In this document: piece by piece, positions 14,784 to 25,273 of the stretch
Layout: each line of letters begins with the position of its first letter
Numbering within the stretch: the first letter of the stretch is position 1
NCBI GenBank assembly: GCA_017858095.1
Contig: JAFMCB010000008.1
Location: 1-43,498, forward strand
Length of the DNA stretch: 43,498 nucleotides
DNA from: Methylophilaceae bacterium
Lineage (GTDB): Bacteria; Pseudomonadota; Gammaproteobacteria; Burkholderiales; Methylophilaceae
Direction: 5' to 3'
Program-made: the position numbers and the translations under genes
The notes under the pieces: generated by a model
Told to the model about the DNA's origin: nothing
The model's input: only the letters and a program-made list of their open reading frames with translations
Database searches by the model: none

Positions 14784-15785
14784 ATGGATCCACTTAGCCA
14801 AGGCGTTGTAGGCGCTGTTGTTCCGCAATCATTTGCTCAAAAAAATACCCTCTTTTGGGCTGCAGTCATCGGCTTCCTTAGTGGGCTCGCACCGGATTTA
14901 GATATTTTTATTCGATCTGATATAGACCCATTACTTTTTCTTGAATACCATCGGCAATTTACCCATTCCTTGATTTTTATACCCATTGGTGGCTTTATCT
15001 GTGCCAGTTTCTTTTTTATTCTATTAAGAAACAAGATTAAACTTTCATTCAAACAAATTTGGCTTTTCGCAACTTTAGGATATGGTACGCACGGATTATT
15101 GGATGCTTGCACGAGCTATGGAACCTTACTTTTTTGGCCTTTTAGTGATTATCGTTTTGCTTGGAATAATATCTCAATTATTGATCCACTATTTACTATT
15201 CCAATACTTATTCTAATTTTAATTGCCGCAATTAGAAAAAATTATTTCTATAGCAGAATCGCTTTACTATGGGCAATTTTATATTTACTTTGTGGCGTGA
15301 TTATCAATAATAAAGTTTTGAGTATGGGCAAAGAATTAGCATTAACACGCGGGCACCATATCGAAAAAATAAGTGCTAAACCGACTTTTGGGAATCTTTT
15401 GCTTTGGAAAGTTATCTATGAAAGTAATGACGAATTTTATACTGATGGAATCAGAATTTTTCCAAATAAAAAAATTTACGAGGGGGTGAAAATAAAAAAA
15501 CTCAAAGAAGATATCGATTTTCGCTGGTTGCAAAAAACCTCACAACAATACCGAGATGTTCAACGTTTTAAATGGTTTAGTAATGACCACTTAGCTATCT
15601 CCCCTCATAATGCAAATCTTATTATAGATGCGCGCTATTCAATGTTACCGAATGAAATATCAGGTTTATGGGGAATTGAGCTTAAACAAGAACGCAACGA
15701 AAATGAACATATTAAATTTATCACCAATCGAAGTCTGTCAAAAGAGAGGTTGTTAAAACTGTGGTCACTCATTTCGATTGAATAA
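14784..15785 (+). CDS. DUF457/YdjM-family membrane-bound metal-dependent hydrolase
   Basis: 333 residues. The N-terminal half has MDPLSQGVVGAVVPQSFA, GFLSGLAPDLDIFIRSDIDP and EYHRQFTHSLIFIP (conserved His/Asp set), then GTHGLLDACTSYG. These are the metal-coordinating motifs of YdjM/YbcI (DUF457) proteins. About four transmembrane helices follow in the first 180 residues. The C-terminal part, from about residue 190, is soluble and less conserved. The reaction is not established for the family. It is translated directly after thrH and ends convergent with a small exported protein gene. Confidence 0.85.
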   Translation: MDPLSQGVVGAVVPQSFAQKNTLFWAAVIGFLSGLAPDLDIFIRSDIDPLLFLEYHRQFTHSLIFIPIGGFICASFFFILLRNKIKLSFKQIWLFATLGYGTHGLLDACTSYGTLLFWPFSDYRFAWNNISIIDPLFTIPILILILIAAIRKNYFYSRIALLWAILYLLCGVIINNKVLSMGKELALTRGHHIEKISAKPTFGNLLLWKVIYESNDEFYTDGIRIFPNKKIYEGVKIKKLKEDIDFRWLQKTSQQYRDVQRFKWFSNDHLAISPHNANLIIDARYSMLPNEISGLWGIELKQERNENEHIKFITNRSLSKERLLKLWSLISIE

Positions 15786-15786
15786 C

Positions 15787-16035
15787 TTAGCGCCACCCAC
15801 CAGACTGAATACACGCATCTAATGAATTGTATTTTTTATAATCTTTTATACTATTAAAGCTTTTATCACTACTGATCAAACATTGTTTGTTCAAATCTTT
15901 TTTCACCAAAAGATTTTGCTTGGATCGAAATATTTTTTTGGTGTAATGTAAATCATTATCGATTTTTTTATTTTCAGCTTCTGCGTATATAGTCACCGTG
16001 ATGAAAATAAATAATATTGTAAGAACTTTAACCAT
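15787..16035 (-). CDS. Small exported hypothetical protein
   Basis: An 82-residue protein with a signal peptide (MVKVLTILFIFITVTIYAEA, cleavage near residues 18-20). A lysine-rich mature part with two cysteines (KQCLISS and DACIQSGGWR) could form one disulfide. I do not recognise a family. It ends one base after the convergent DUF457 gene and is divergent from the greB-like gene across an 83-bp AT-rich gap. It is probably periplasmic. Confidence 0.6.
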   Translation of the reverse strand: MVKVLTILFIFITVTIYAEAENKKIDNDLHYTKKIFRSKQNLLVKKDLNKQCLISSDKSFNSIKDYKKYNSLDACIQSGGWR

Positions 16036-16080
16036 TAGCGCAGTGTACAGAAAAAATAAAATAAATAAAGTTTTATAAAG

Positions 16081-16111
16081 TTGTTTTTTTTCAATAAGTT
16101 ATTGTTATAAT
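16081..16111 (+). promoter_or_regulatory. Promoter of the greB-like gene, possibly leaderless
   Basis: TATAAT at 16106-16111 ends 7 nt before the ATG at 16119, so transcription should start at or next to the start codon. A T-rich -35 region (TTGTTT at 16081, 19-bp spacer) is weak. No Shine-Dalgarno exists between the -10 and the ATG. Confidence 0.5.
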
Positions 16112-16118
16112 TTAAACT

Positions 16119-16619
16119 ATGAGTCGAGCATTTGTAAAAGAAAATGATTTAGAGCACGCGGGAATTGATATCCCTGAAAAACCTATAAGCACGCACCCGA
16201 ATTATGTAACCCCCAATGGTTTGCACGAGATCAATCAATCAATAAAAATCCTTGAGACTGAACTAGAGGGAATCAAAAAAAATGATGACGCTACAGCAAA
16301 ACAAAAGAAATTTAGAATTGAAAGAGACTTACGTTATTTTTTTGCACGATTAAAATCTGCTATCTTGGTTGACCCGCAAACCCAACCTAATAAGCAAGTC
16401 CTTTTTGCTGCCCATGTTGAGGTCGAGAATACAGAAGGCAAAGTGTTTTACTTTAAAATTGTTGGTGAAGATGAGGCCAATATTAGTCTTGGTAAAATAA
16501 GTTATATCTCCCCCCTGGCAAAAGCGTTAATTGGAGCAAAAATTGGTGATGAAGTGATCTGGAATAAACCTTCTGGAGATGAAATTTTAATAATTAACAA
16601 GATAAGTTATTTCGAATAA
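16119..16619 (+). CDS. greB: GreA/GreB-family transcription elongation factor (GreB-like)
   Basis: 166 residues. The N-terminal coiled coil spans about residues 30-85 (NYVTPNGLHEINQSIKIL, RIERDLRYFFARLKSAILVD). The C-terminal FKBP-like domain has VEVENTEGKVFYFKIVGEDE, ISYISPLAKALIGAKIGDEV and a closing IINKISYF strand. The N-terminal extension (SRAFVKENDLEHAG) is typical of GreB-type proteins in beta- and gammaproteobacteria. It would stimulate transcript cleavage in backtracked RNA polymerase. It is first of a rightward run with the nitroreductase and the ABC-F gene. Confidence 0.88.
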   Translation: MSRAFVKENDLEHAGIDIPEKPISTHPNYVTPNGLHEINQSIKILETELEGIKKNDDATAKQKKFRIERDLRYFFARLKSAILVDPQTQPNKQVLFAAHVEVENTEGKVFYFKIVGEDEANISLGKISYISPLAKALIGAKIGDEVIWNKPSGDEILIINKISYFE

Positions 16620-16631
16620 TTTAAGGAAGCT

Positions 16632-17234
16632 ATGGAACTCATTGATGCAATCCAATCCCGTCGATCACATAAGGTGTTTGATGAATCTCACAAATTGACA
16701 CCGAGTGAAATTGATAAACTCATGAAGCTGGCAATACTTTCACCAACTGCCTTTAATATTCAACATTGGCGATTTGTTATCATTACGGATCAAAAATTGC
16801 GGCAACAAATACGTAAAGTTAGCTGGGATCAATCGCAAGTAACCGATGCTTCCCTATTAATTGTATTAACAGGTGATCTGATGGCGTGGAACAAGAACCC
16901 TAAACGTTATTGGAAAAATGCACCCGAAAAGGTGCAAGATTACCTTATACCGGCCATCTTTGATTATTATCATGGTAAACCTCAAGTTCAAAGGGATGAG
17001 GTAATGCGGTCCTGTGGTATGGCAGCGATGAACTTGATGTTAGCAGCCAAAGATTTAGGGTATGATAGCTGCCCTATGGATGGTTTTGATTTTGAGCAGG
17101 TTTCTAAACTTTTAGAGTTGCCAGAAGATCATATCCCTGCCATGTTTGTCGCTATCGGAAAATCAATGCAGGAACCTTGGCCAAGACCGGGTCAGCTCAC
17201 GCTTGAAGAAATAGTCAAATACAATCATTTTTAA
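16632..17234 (+). CDS. Nitroreductase-family flavoprotein
   Basis: 200 residues. IQSRRSHKVFDESHKLTPSE (FMN phosphate contact by RRS), LAILSPTAFNIQHWRFVII, MRSCGMAAMNLMLAAKDLGY and IGKSMQEPWPRPG follow the nitroreductase pattern. Members reduce nitro groups, quinones or flavins with NAD(P)H; the physiological substrate is not shown. AAGGAAG precedes the ATG. It lies between the greB-like gene (12-nt gap) and the ABC-F gene (20 nt), so it is likely in the same transcript. Confidence 0.88.
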   Translation: MELIDAIQSRRSHKVFDESHKLTPSEIDKLMKLAILSPTAFNIQHWRFVIITDQKLRQQIRKVSWDQSQVTDASLLIVLTGDLMAWNKNPKRYWKNAPEKVQDYLIPAIFDYYHGKPQVQRDEVMRSCGMAAMNLMLAAKDLGYDSCPMDGFDFEQVSKLLELPEDHIPAMFVAIGKSMQEPWPRPGQLTLEEIVKYNHF

Positions 17235-17254
17235 ATTATTAGGGATTCTAATTA

Positions 17255-18847
17255 GTGCTAATAGCTAACAGCATTACCATGCAATTTGGTTCTAAGCCAC
17301 TTTTTGAAGATGTAAGTGTCAAATTTGGTGACGGCAATCATTACGGTCTAATTGGGGCAAATGGTTGTGGTAAATCTACCTTTATGAAAATTCTTGCAGG
17401 TGAATTAGAGCCCTCATCAGGCAATATAAGCCTTGATAACAAAGAACGGATGACGTGGCTTCGTCAAGATCAATTTGCCTACGAAGAGCTTCGGGTACTA
17501 GACGTTGTGATGATGGGTCATCGAGAAATGTGGGCCGCAAATGAAGAAAAAAATCGCCTGTATGCTGACCCTGCCTCAACCGATGAAGATTACATTAAGG
17601 CGGCTGAATTAGAAGCGGTCTTTGCTGAATACGACGGTTACAGTGCTGAGGCCAGGGCAGGAGAATTATTAGCCGGTGTTGGTATCGAAAATAATCTACA
17701 CGATGGTCTAATGAGTGCTGTTGCGCCAGGCTGGAAATTTAGAGTTTTATTAGCACAAGCGCTGTTCGCTGATCCAGATATCTTATTGCTTGATGAGCCA
17801 ACCAATAATCTTGATATAAACACCATACGTTGGCTGGAAAATACCCTTAATAGTAGAAAATCTACCATGATTATCATTTCCCATGATCGTCATTTTTTAA
17901 ATCAAATTTGCACACATATTGCTGACATGGATTATGGTAAATTATCGGTCTATCCTGGAAATTATGATGATTTTATGGAGGCCAGCACATTGGTCAAGGC
18001 GCAGCAGTTAAAAGCTAATGATAAAGCCAAGCAACAAATTGCTGAGCTTCAAGATTTCGTTAGGCGGTTTTCAGCAAATGCATCAAAAGCAAAACAAGCA
18101 ACCTCTCGTGCAAGACAAATTGACAAAATAAAGGTGGAGGATATGCGACCCTCCAGCCGTCAATATCCATACATAAGATTTGAATACGACGATAAGGATA
18201 AGCTTTACCGACAAGCTGTCCTGATTAGTAAAATGAGCCATTCCTTTGACCAACCCATTTTTAATAATATTAACTTATTGATTGAGGCGGGTGAAAAAAT
18301 CGCAATTATTGGTGAGAACGGTATTGGCAAGACAACATTATTGAAAATAATAGGCAATATTCTTACGCCAAATTCTGGTTTAATGAAGTGGGCCGAAAAG
18401 GCAAACCTTGGCTATTTTGCGCAAGATCATGCAAAAGATTTTGAAAAAGATATTAACGTATTTGAATGGATGTCGCTTTGGGCAGGTCCTCAGGATGATG
18501 ATCAGGTGATACGAAGTACTCTGGGCCGACTATTGTTTTCTGGGGAAGATTTTAAGAAAAAGGTATCCGTACTTTCGGGTGGCGAACGAGGAAGAATGTT
18601 ATTTGGAAAACTCATGCTGCTCAGGACAAATATTCTACTTATGGATGAGCCAACTAATCATATGGATATGGAGTCAATAGAGTCTTTAAATACTGCGCTT
18701 GATAAATTTAAAGGGACACTGTTTTTTGTAACCCATGATCGTGAGTTTGTTAGTTCCATTGCAACAAGAATATTTGAAATTAAAAAAGATAGGATTATTG
18801 ATTTTAAAGGGAATTATGAAGATTATTTAACTTCTATGGCGGTCTAA
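17255..18847 (+). CDS. ybiT: ABC-F family ATPase, YbiT type
   Basis: 530 residues, matching E. coli YbiT in length and close in sequence ([24 protein letters not shown]-less linker [21 protein letters not shown]). Two ABC cassettes: Walker [10 protein letters not shown] and GENGIGKTT, Walker [12 protein letters not shown] and [11 protein letters not shown], signature degenerate in the first half ([11 protein letters not shown]) and LSGGERGRM in the second. There are no membrane segments. ABC-F proteins act on the ribosome rather than in transport. The start is GTG at 17255, with a weak AGGG box. It ends convergent with the UDP-sugar dehydrogenase gene. Confidence 0.93.
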   Translation: MLIANSITMQFGSKPLFEDVSVKFGDGNHYGLIGANGCGKSTFMKILAGELEPSSGNISLDNKERMTWLRQDQFAYEELRVLDVVMMGHREMWAANEEKNRLYADPASTDEDYIKAAELEAVFAEYDGYSAEARAGELLAGVGIENNLHDGLMSAVAPGWKFRVLLAQALFADPDILLLDEPTNNLDINTIRWLENTLNSRKSTMIIISHDRHFLNQICTHIADMDYGKLSVYPGNYDDFMEASTLVKAQQLKANDKAKQQIAELQDFVRRFSANASKAKQATSRARQIDKIKVEDMRPSSRQYPYIRFEYDDKDKLYRQAVLISKMSHSFDQPIFNNINLLIEAGEKIAIIGENGIGKTTLLKIIGNILTPNSGLMKWAEKANLGYFAQDHAKDFEKDINVFEWMSLWAGPQDDDQVIRSTLGRLLFSGEDFKKKVSVLSGGERGRMLFGKLMLLRTNILLMDEPTNHMDMESIESLNTALDKFKGTLFFVTHDREFVSSIATRIFEIKKDRIIDFKGNYEDYLTSMAV

Positions 18848-18860
18848 AAAAAATTTTATA

Positions 18861-20177
18861 TTAAAGGCGCCCACTGACTTCGTCGAAATCAAAAAGATAT
18901 TTCACATCATAAATGATACCATTGGATTTAATCATGCTCTGCGCTTCTTTAATTTTACCTCTTTTAAATTGGTCATGGGCTACAGCATAAATAACGGCGT
19001 CATAATGACCTTTTTTTGGTTTATCAATTAATTTAATTTGATAGGCGTTAACAACTTCATTTTTATTTGCCCATGGATCATAAACGCTGACATCGCAGCC
19101 AGCTTTTTTAAAATTATTCACTAAATCTATAACGCGACTATTTCTTACATCCGGACAATTTTCTTTAAAAGTAATACCCATAATTAAAATCTTTGCCTTG
19201 CGGCACGGTAATTCATTTTGCTTCATTAAATTCAAAACTTGATCACTAACATACTTGCCCATACCATCATTAATCTTTCTTGCAGCGTGGATTAGGTCTG
19301 GACGATATCCAACCGTCTCTGATTTATGAATTAAATAATATGGATCAACACCAATACAGTGGCCCCCGACCAAACCAGGTTTGAAAGGTAAAAAATTCCA
19401 CTTAGTGCCCGCAGCATTGAGGACTTCTTCTGTATTGATATCTAATTTGTTAAAGATTATGCTTAGTTCGTTCATAAGTGCAATATTTAAGTCTCTTTGC
19501 GTATTTTCAATTACTTTTGAGGCTTCAGCAACTTTTATAGATGAAGCTTTAAAGGTGCCAGCAATGATTATTTCTTGGTAGAGTAAATCAATCTCGTTAG
19601 CGACCTGCCTAGTCGAACCCGATGTTACTTTAACAATTTTTTCTACAGGTCGTGTTTTGTCGCCAGGATTTATTCGTTCAGGTGAATAACCACAATAAAA
19701 ATCAATATTATATTTTAGACCTGAGCTTTTCTCTAAAATAGGTACGCATTCTTCTTCAGTCGCACCTGGATAGACAGTCGATTCATAAATCACAATATCG
19801 CCTTTTTTTAAGATCTTACCAACCATCTGGCTTGCTTTTTTTAGAGGTCTTAAGTCGGGGCCTTTATTAATATCGACCGGTGTTGGTACTGTAATGATAA
19901 ATATTTCGCATTCACGTAAATCATTGCTTTCTGAGCTAAAAATTAGACGATTTAATCTTTTTAACGTTTTTGACTCAATCTCACGAGTAATATCAACATG
20001 CTGTTTTAATTCGTTGATTCGTTCATGATTGATATCAAAACCAACCACATTTCTTTTTTTTGCAAATGCAGCAGCTAGAGGAAGTCCAACATAACCAAGC
20101 CCTATAATAGCTAATTTCTTGAGCTTATTATTAGCATGAAGCTTATTCGACTTTTTTGTTTGCTCTTTTTCTTTCAT
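18861..20177 (-). CDS. Nucleotide-sugar dehydrogenase, TviB/WbpO type (UDP-GlcNAc/GalNAc)
   Basis: 438 residues. The Rossmann NAD site is [17 protein letters not shown] at about residues 23-39. The catalytic centre is [15 protein letters not shown] (Cys nucleophile), and the C-terminal UDP-binding domain contains [19 protein letters not shown]. Fingerprints [18 protein letters not shown] and [11 protein letters not shown] match the TviB/WbpO/WbpA branch that oxidises UDP-HexNAc to the uronic acid for surface polysaccharide. The ATG at 20177 overlaps typA by 35 nt and has no Shine-Dalgarno, so translation probably depends on typA. No other polysaccharide gene is adjacent, which is unusual. Confidence 0.9.
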   Translation of the reverse strand: MKEKEQTKKSNKLHANNKLKKLAIIGLGYVGLPLAAAFAKKRNVVGFDINHERINELKQHVDITREIESKTLKRLNRLIFSSESNDLRECEIFIITVPTPVDINKGPDLRPLKKASQMVGKILKKGDIVIYESTVYPGATEEECVPILEKSSGLKYNIDFYCGYSPERINPGDKTRPVEKIVKVTSGSTRQVANEIDLLYQEIIIAGTFKASSIKVAEASKVIENTQRDLNIALMNELSIIFNKLDINTEEVLNAAGTKWNFLPFKPGLVGGHCIGVDPYYLIHKSETVGYRPDLIHAARKINDGMGKYVSDQVLNLMKQNELPCRKAKILIMGITFKENCPDVRNSRVIDLVNNFKKAGCDVSVYDPWANKNEVVNAYQIKLIDKPKKGHYDAVIYAVAHDQFKRGKIKEAQSMIKSNGIIYDVKYLFDFDEVSGRL

Positions 20178-21957
20178 GTTCTAATAAAAACCGTTTTCTT
20201 ATTCGCATTGATTTTGGAGTAATTTCTACCAACTCATCATCATCAATAAATTCTACCGCATATTCTAATGATAATCTGATTGGCGGAACAAGTCTTACAG
20301 CTTCATCCGTTCCTGAAGAGCGAACGTTGGTAAGCTGTTTTCCTTTAATTGGGTTAACAATCAGATCATTATCACGGCTGTGAATTCCAATGACCATACC
20401 TTCATACAGAATGTCTCCTGGATGAACAAACATTCTGCCTCGATCTTGCAGTTTCCATAAGGCATAGGCAACAGCATCCCCCTTCTCAGACGAAATTAAA
20501 ACTCCATTTCTTCTTCCGGGTATTTCTGCTTTAACTGACGCATATTCTTCAAACACGTGCGACATAATTCCGGTGCCTTTTGTCAGTGTTAGAAATTCTC
20601 CTTGGAAACCAATTAACCCTCTGGCTGGGATTTTATAATCTAGGCGTGTTCTTCCAAACCCATCTGATTGCATATCCGCAAGCTCACCTTTTCTCCTACC
20701 TAATTCTTCCATGATGGCGCCTTGCGATGCATCTTCAATATCTACTGTTAGATTTTCATACGGCTCACATTTAATACCGTCAATTTCTTTATAAACAACC
20801 TGTGGTTTTCCTACAGCGATCTCAAAACCCTCACGACGCATATTTTCAAGCAAAATAGTTAAATGTAACTCTCCCCTTCCTGATACCCGAAAAATATCAG
20901 CATCGTCGGTATCTTCAACTCTTAACGCAACATTGGTCATTAGTTCGCGAGTTAAGCGATCTCTAATTTGGCGACTGGTGACAAACTTTCCTTCTTTTCC
21001 TGCTAGTGGTGATGTGTTCACCATAAAATCCATGGTAAGTGTTGGCTCGTCAACGGGAATAACGGGCAACCCTATTTTAAGGCTGGGGTCGGCGAGAGTT
21101 ACTCCAATACCAATATCATCTATACCTGTCACAATAACAATATCACCTGCTTTTGCTTCACTTACAGCAACCTTATCAAGTCCTTTGTAACCGAAAACCT
21201 CATTAATCTTGCCAACACCTTGTTTCTTGTCGCCTAAAAGAACAGAAACGTTCATGCCAGGTTTTAATACACCATCTTTAATTCGTCCGATACCCATTCG
21301 TCCTGTGTAAGAGGAATAATCAAGCGCTGAAATTTGAAACTGCAGCGGTGCATGAATATCACCAGATGGGGCTTCAACATGTTGTAGAATAGTTTCAAAT
21401 AACGGGTTCATGTCAATTGACTCATCGGACTCGTTCAGCTTTGCGTAGCCCTCGATGGCAGAGGCGTAAATAATTGGAAAGTCGAGCTGTTCATCGCTGG
21501 CGCCAAGATTTACAAATAAATCAAAAGTATGATTAATTACCCAATCTGGTCGCGCTCCTGAACGATCAATTTTATTTACTACAACGATTGGCTTTAAGCC
21601 TAGCGCTAGGGCTTTTTTTGTAACAAAACGTGTTTGTGGCATCGGTCCTTCAACGGCATCAACAAGCAAAAGAACACCATCAACCATACCAAGAACCCTT
21701 TCTACCTCTCCACCAAAATCAGCATGGCCGGGGGTATCAACGATATTGATATGGCAATCTTTATAATCAATTGCTGTATTTTTTGCAAGGATAGTTATGC
21801 CGCGCTCTTTTTCAAGATCGTTTGAATCCATTACCCTTTCATCAATATGCTGATGTTTTTCAAACGTACCGGACTGCTGTAATAATTTATCAACTAGCGT
21901 TGTTTTTCCATGATCTACGTGAGCAATAATAGCGATATTTCTGATTTGTCTTGACAT
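20143..21957 (-). CDS. typA: Ribosome-associated GTPase TypA/BipA
   Basis: 604 residues from the ATG at 21957 ([20 protein letters not shown]), with AGGT upstream; the longer frame to 22008 is rejected on homology and length. G1 [10 protein letters not shown]2 RGITI, G3 DTPGHADF, G4 NKID. EF-G-like domains II, III and V follow, and the BipA-specific C-terminal domain is seen in [20 protein letters not shown]. TypA binds the 70S ribosome under stress and in the cold and supports 50S assembly. It sits between purT and the UDP-sugar dehydrogenase gene, all leftward. Confidence 0.97.
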   Translation of the reverse strand: MSRQIRNIAIIAHVDHGKTTLVDKLLQQSGTFEKHQHIDERVMDSNDLEKERGITILAKNTAIDYKDCHINIVDTPGHADFGGEVERVLGMVDGVLLLVDAVEGPMPQTRFVTKKALALGLKPIVVVNKIDRSGARPDWVINHTFDLFVNLGASDEQLDFPIIYASAIEGYAKLNESDESIDMNPLFETILQHVEAPSGDIHAPLQFQISALDYSSYTGRMGIGRIKDGVLKPGMNVSVLLGDKKQGVGKINEVFGYKGLDKVAVSEAKAGDIVIVTGIDDIGIGVTLADPSLKIGLPVIPVDEPTLTMDFMVNTSPLAGKEGKFVTSRQIRDRLTRELMTNVALRVEDTDDADIFRVSGRGELHLTILLENMRREGFEIAVGKPQVVYKEIDGIKCEPYENLTVDIEDASQGAIMEELGRRKGELADMQSDGFGRTRLDYKIPARGLIGFQGEFLTLTKGTGIMSHVFEEYASVKAEIPGRRNGVLISSEKGDAVAYALWKLQDRGRMFVHPGDILYEGMVIGIHSRDNDLIVNPIKGKQLTNVRSSGTDEAVRLVPPIRLSLEYAVEFIDDDELVEITPKSMRIRKRFLLEHERKRANKKVE

Positions 21958-22022
21958 GAATTTACCTAATTGATTTGAGGCGCGATTGTAGCATACCTCC
22001 TTACGCATATTTGATGATTTAA

Positions 22023-23219
22023 TTAATTTTTTATTGGCTTAACACGCTTGGCAGCGTTAGTTGCTTTTTCTCTAGCTACTTCGATATTAAGGGCACTTGC
22101 AATCACTACGCCCATTCTTCTTTTCTTGAAAGAAGTTGGTTTACCAAATAGGCGGATATCGACACCTTTCTCAGCGAGGGCATCATTGATGCCTGCAAAT
22201 ACAATACCATCTGAATCATGTTGTCCGTATATAACTGCACTTGCGCCAGGGGTTAACATCTCTGTGTCAACAGATAGTCCTAAAATAGCTTTCGCATGCA
22301 ATTCAAATTCAGATTGACGTTGTGTTGCCATCGTTACCATGCCAGTATCATGGGGCCTTGGACTTACCTCAGAGAACCAAACCTGATCACCTTTGATAAA
22401 AAGCTCGACGCCAAACAAGCCTAATCCACTCAGCGCTTCAGTAATTTTCTTGGCTATTTGTTGAGATTTTTCTAGCGCTTTTTTATTCATGGGCTGCGGC
22501 TGCCAGCTTTCAACATAGTCTCCATTTTCCTGCCGATGGCCAATGGGTTCGCAAAATAATGTTTCAATCGTATTGTTTTTATTCTTAGCTCTTACAGTGA
22601 GCAAAGTGATCTCATAATCAAAATCGATCATACCTTCCACGATAACATTTCCCTTATTCACCCTTCCTGCAGTTGCAGCATGTGTCCATGCAGCATCAAT
22701 TTCTTCTGCTGAATTTATTTTAGATTGGCCTTTCCCTGAAGATGACATGGTAGGTTTAATGAAACAGGGAAAACCTACTTTTTTCGCAATCGCTTTAAGC
22801 TCTTCAATGTTGCTAGCAAACCCATAGGGTGAGGTTGGAATTTTTAAATCCTCTGCTGCCAGACGACGAATACCCTCCCGGTTCATGGTAAGTTGGACTG
22901 CTTTAACGCTGGGGACTATTACAATAGACTGAGTTTCTTCAACCTCCTTAAGATAGGCCGTATTGATTGCTTCAATTTCTGGAACAATATAGTGAGGTTT
23001 TTCTTGCATGATGATTTCTTCTAATTGCTCTTTATTAGTCATGTCTATAACATGCGAGCGGTGTGCCACTTGATGTGCCGGTGCATTTTCATAACGATCC
23101 ACTGCTATCACTTCAATACCGAGCCGCTGCAGAGAAATTACTACTTCTTTACCCAATTCACCACTACCTAATAACATTACTTTTGTTGCAGAGGGGGATA
23201 AGGGGGTGCCAATTTTCAT
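22023..23219 (-). CDS. purT: Formate-dependent phosphoribosylglycinamide formyltransferase
   Basis: 398 residues, the PurT length. The N-terminus [20 protein letters not shown] is the pre-ATP-grasp domain. ATP-grasp elements follow: [56 protein letters not shown] and [13 protein letters not shown]. It uses formate and ATP to formylate GAR in purine synthesis, an alternative to the folate-dependent PurN. A TATAAT on the reverse strand (23249-23244) lies 25 nt before the ATG in the gap to the response regulator. Confidence 0.97.
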   Translation of the reverse strand: MKIGTPLSPSATKVMLLGSGELGKEVVISLQRLGIEVIAVDRYENAPAHQVAHRSHVIDMTNKEQLEEIIMQEKPHYIVPEIEAINTAYLKEVEETQSIVIVPSVKAVQLTMNREGIRRLAAEDLKIPTSPYGFASNIEELKAIAKKVGFPCFIKPTMSSSGKGQSKINSAEEIDAAWTHAATAGRVNKGNVIVEGMIDFDYEITLLTVRAKNKNNTIETLFCEPIGHRQENGDYVESWQPQPMNKKALEKSQQIAKKITEALSGLGLFGVELFIKGDQVWFSEVSPRPHDTGMVTMATQRQSEFELHAKAILGLSVDTEMLTPGASAVIYGQHDSDGIVFAGINDALAEKGVDIRLFGKPTSFKKRRMGVVIASALNIEVAREKATNAAKRVKPIKN

Positions 23220-23261
23220 AGAACTCTCATAAGTTTTTGTATCATTATAACCATCTGTTTG

Positions 23262-23879
23262 CTATTCAATTAGATTATTATCTTTTGCAATCTGAAATAA
23301 ATCTATTGAAGATTTGATCTTTAACTTTTGTCTTATTGAGGTTTGATAATTCGCTGCTGTTTTATAGCTAATATTAATCGCGTCTGCAATATTTTTCAGC
23401 TCCTCACCTTGCGCTAAGGATTTTAAGATTGCTAATTCTTTATCATTTAATTTGCTAAGAGAATTATGTTGATCAGATAATAATGCCGCTTGAATTGATT
23501 TAGAAAACACAGCTTTAGAGTCTGCAACAGAAAAAATAGCGTTAATTAAGTCATCCGCAATATCATTCTTTAAAATGTATCCCGTAGCGCCCGCATCCAT
23601 AACTTTTTTAGCCATGGTTGGATTATCATGCATAGATAAGACTAAAATATTGATTTTCGGGAATTGTTTTTTTATCTGTCTTGTCGATTCAATACCACCC
23701 TTACCCGGCATAGAAAGATCCATAACAACCACGTCAGCACTATTTTTTCTTAAGAACTGATAGGCTTCCTCGCCACTGCCAAAATCGCCTATGACATTAA
23801 TACTCATTTGATTCTCAAGCAGCCTTCGAATGCCAGCCCTTACAATATCGTGATCATCAACAAGAATTAAATTAATCAT
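23262..23879 (-). CDS. NarL/LuxR-family response regulator paired with the MoxY-like kinase
   Basis: 205 residues. The receiver domain has LILVDDHDIVRAGI, phospho-acceptor Asp54 in VVVMDLSMPGKGG, a Ser in LVLSMHD and Lys in YILKND. The LuxR-type helix-turn-helix is LNDKELAILKSLAQGEELKN followed by IADAINISYKTAANYQTSIR. Its ATG overlaps the kinase stop (ATGA), so the pair is translationally coupled. Regulators of this class bind short inverted repeats; the TonB receptor promoter just upstream in the same run carries such a palindrome. The target assignment is inference. Confidence 0.93.
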   Translation of the reverse strand: MINLILVDDHDIVRAGIRRLLENQMSINVIGDFGSGEEAYQFLRKNSADVVVMDLSMPGKGGIESTRQIKKQFPKINILVLSMHDNPTMAKKVMDAGATGYILKNDIADDLINAIFSVADSKAVFSKSIQAALLSDQHNSLSKLNDKELAILKSLAQGEELKNIADAINISYKTAANYQTSIRQKLKIKSSIDLFQIAKDNNLIE

Positions 23880-25201
23880 ATTGCTATGTTCAAGGTAATA
23901 AAAATTTCAAAATTATGATTTTTCTTAAATTCGATAGTACCACCCATTTGGTTGACTCGCTCTTTCATACCGAGTAAACCTATTCCATTGTTAGCATTGG
24001 ATTGTTTTTTTAAACCATCATTTGAAATACTTATCTCAAAAAGATTCTTTTTCTTTTGCAGTGATAAGGAGATATTAGTTTTTTTAGCATTTGCATGTTT
24101 TGTTATATTGGTTAAAGCCTCTTGAATAATTCGATAAATATGGCCTTCAAATGGTCGAGGTATCAATCCAATTAACTGTTTATCAAAAACATAAGTCATG
24201 TTTACTTTTGGATTTCTTTTTGCCCAACTATTTACTAAATCACCAATGGCAATCTCAAAACCCATTTCTTCAAGAATACCTAAACTTAATTTTTTTATCA
24301 GCTCTCGTGTTGATAGCATCATTGTTTTAGATATTGCAATAATACTATCTACTGCAGAATTTCTTGATTCCTCATTTTTACTTTTCTTAATAGAGGCTGC
24401 TTCTGCTTGAATTGCTGTTAGAGACTGGCCTAATTCATCATGTAAATTTCTAGCCAAATCTTTTTTTTCTTGTTCTTGAATATTAATGAGATCCTGACTG
24501 AGCTTATGAATTTTAATGTTACTTTCCTTTAATTTCTTTACTGTGCCATTAAATTTTTGCCCGATGATATCCAGTTCACGAATGTTAGTTTTGCTAATTC
24601 GGGCTTGGTAATCTTCATCCTCTAATCGTTGGAATCCATCAATGATTGCATTAATCGGTTTTAGTGTGTGATAAAAAACAACCAAAATCATAGTATTTAC
24701 CAACCCAAAAAAAAGCAAAATCACTAAAAACCCACTTTTAATTTGCTGCCAAATTTCTGAATATTCATACATGGGTTCTGGATTGATTAATATGTAACCA
24801 AAATCTTGTCCACGAAGCTTAATATCTATTCGCTTTTCTGCCATGACTGAGGAAAAATTTTCCATTAAGGAAATAAACCAACCAGGCGGAAGGTTAGTTT
24901 TTGATAAATACGAACTTGTTTGGTCTCTTAGTTGATTTTCTTGATCGTAAAACTGAATATTTAAATGACGTAATTCATTTAGATTAGATAGTCCAAAGGT
25001 TTCACCCTGCTCCTGAAAAAGATAAATTTCTGGATTTTTTTTAATGCCATTTTCTATCGCGAAAATTGCTAATGATTGCGTTGATAAAATTTCTTGCCTG
25101 ACATTTTTTTGTGTTGAAGTGATAATTGCTGCAAGGCCAATAAGGACAGCAATTAAAAGCAATGAATTGATATAAATAAGTAATCTGTACTTAAGGCTCA
25201 T
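23876..25201 (-). CDS. MoxY-like membrane sensor histidine kinase (HisKA_3 type)
   Basis: 441 residues. TM1 is at about residues 8-28 and TM2 at about 158-178. The periplasmic sensor between them (LRHLNIQFYDQENQL, LPPGWFISLMENF, FGYILINPEPMYEYSEIW) has the layout of the LapD/MoxY N-terminal domain. A HAMP region follows, then HisKA_3 with phospho-accepting His254 in KKDLARNLHDELGQSLTAIQ, and an HATPase domain with NNGIGLLGMKERV. MoxY controls methanol oxidation genes in Paracoccus; the same signal is not shown here. It is 72 nt downstream of a TonB-dependent receptor, which suggests that uptake and sensing are linked. Confidence 0.88.
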   Translation of the reverse strand: MSLKYRLLIYINSLLLIAVLIGLAAIITSTQKNVRQEILSTQSLAIFAIENGIKKNPEIYLFQEQGETFGLSNLNELRHLNIQFYDQENQLRDQTSSYLSKTNLPPGWFISLMENFSSVMAEKRIDIKLRGQDFGYILINPEPMYEYSEIWQQIKSGFLVILLFFGLVNTMILVVFYHTLKPINAIIDGFQRLEDEDYQARISKTNIRELDIIGQKFNGTVKKLKESNIKIHKLSQDLINIQEQEKKDLARNLHDELGQSLTAIQAEAASIKKSKNEESRNSAVDSIIAISKTMMLSTRELIKKLSLGILEEMGFEIAIGDLVNSWAKRNPKVNMTYVFDKQLIGLIPRPFEGHIYRIIQEALTNITKHANAKKTNISLSLQKKKNLFEISISNDGLKKQSNANNGIGLLGMKERVNQMGGTIEFKKNHNFEIFITLNIAI

Positions 25202-25273
25202 GGCTTTAAACTACTCTTTATAAGATAGGTTCATTATGAAGATAATTTTGAAAAAGACAAAAGGGCTTTATAT

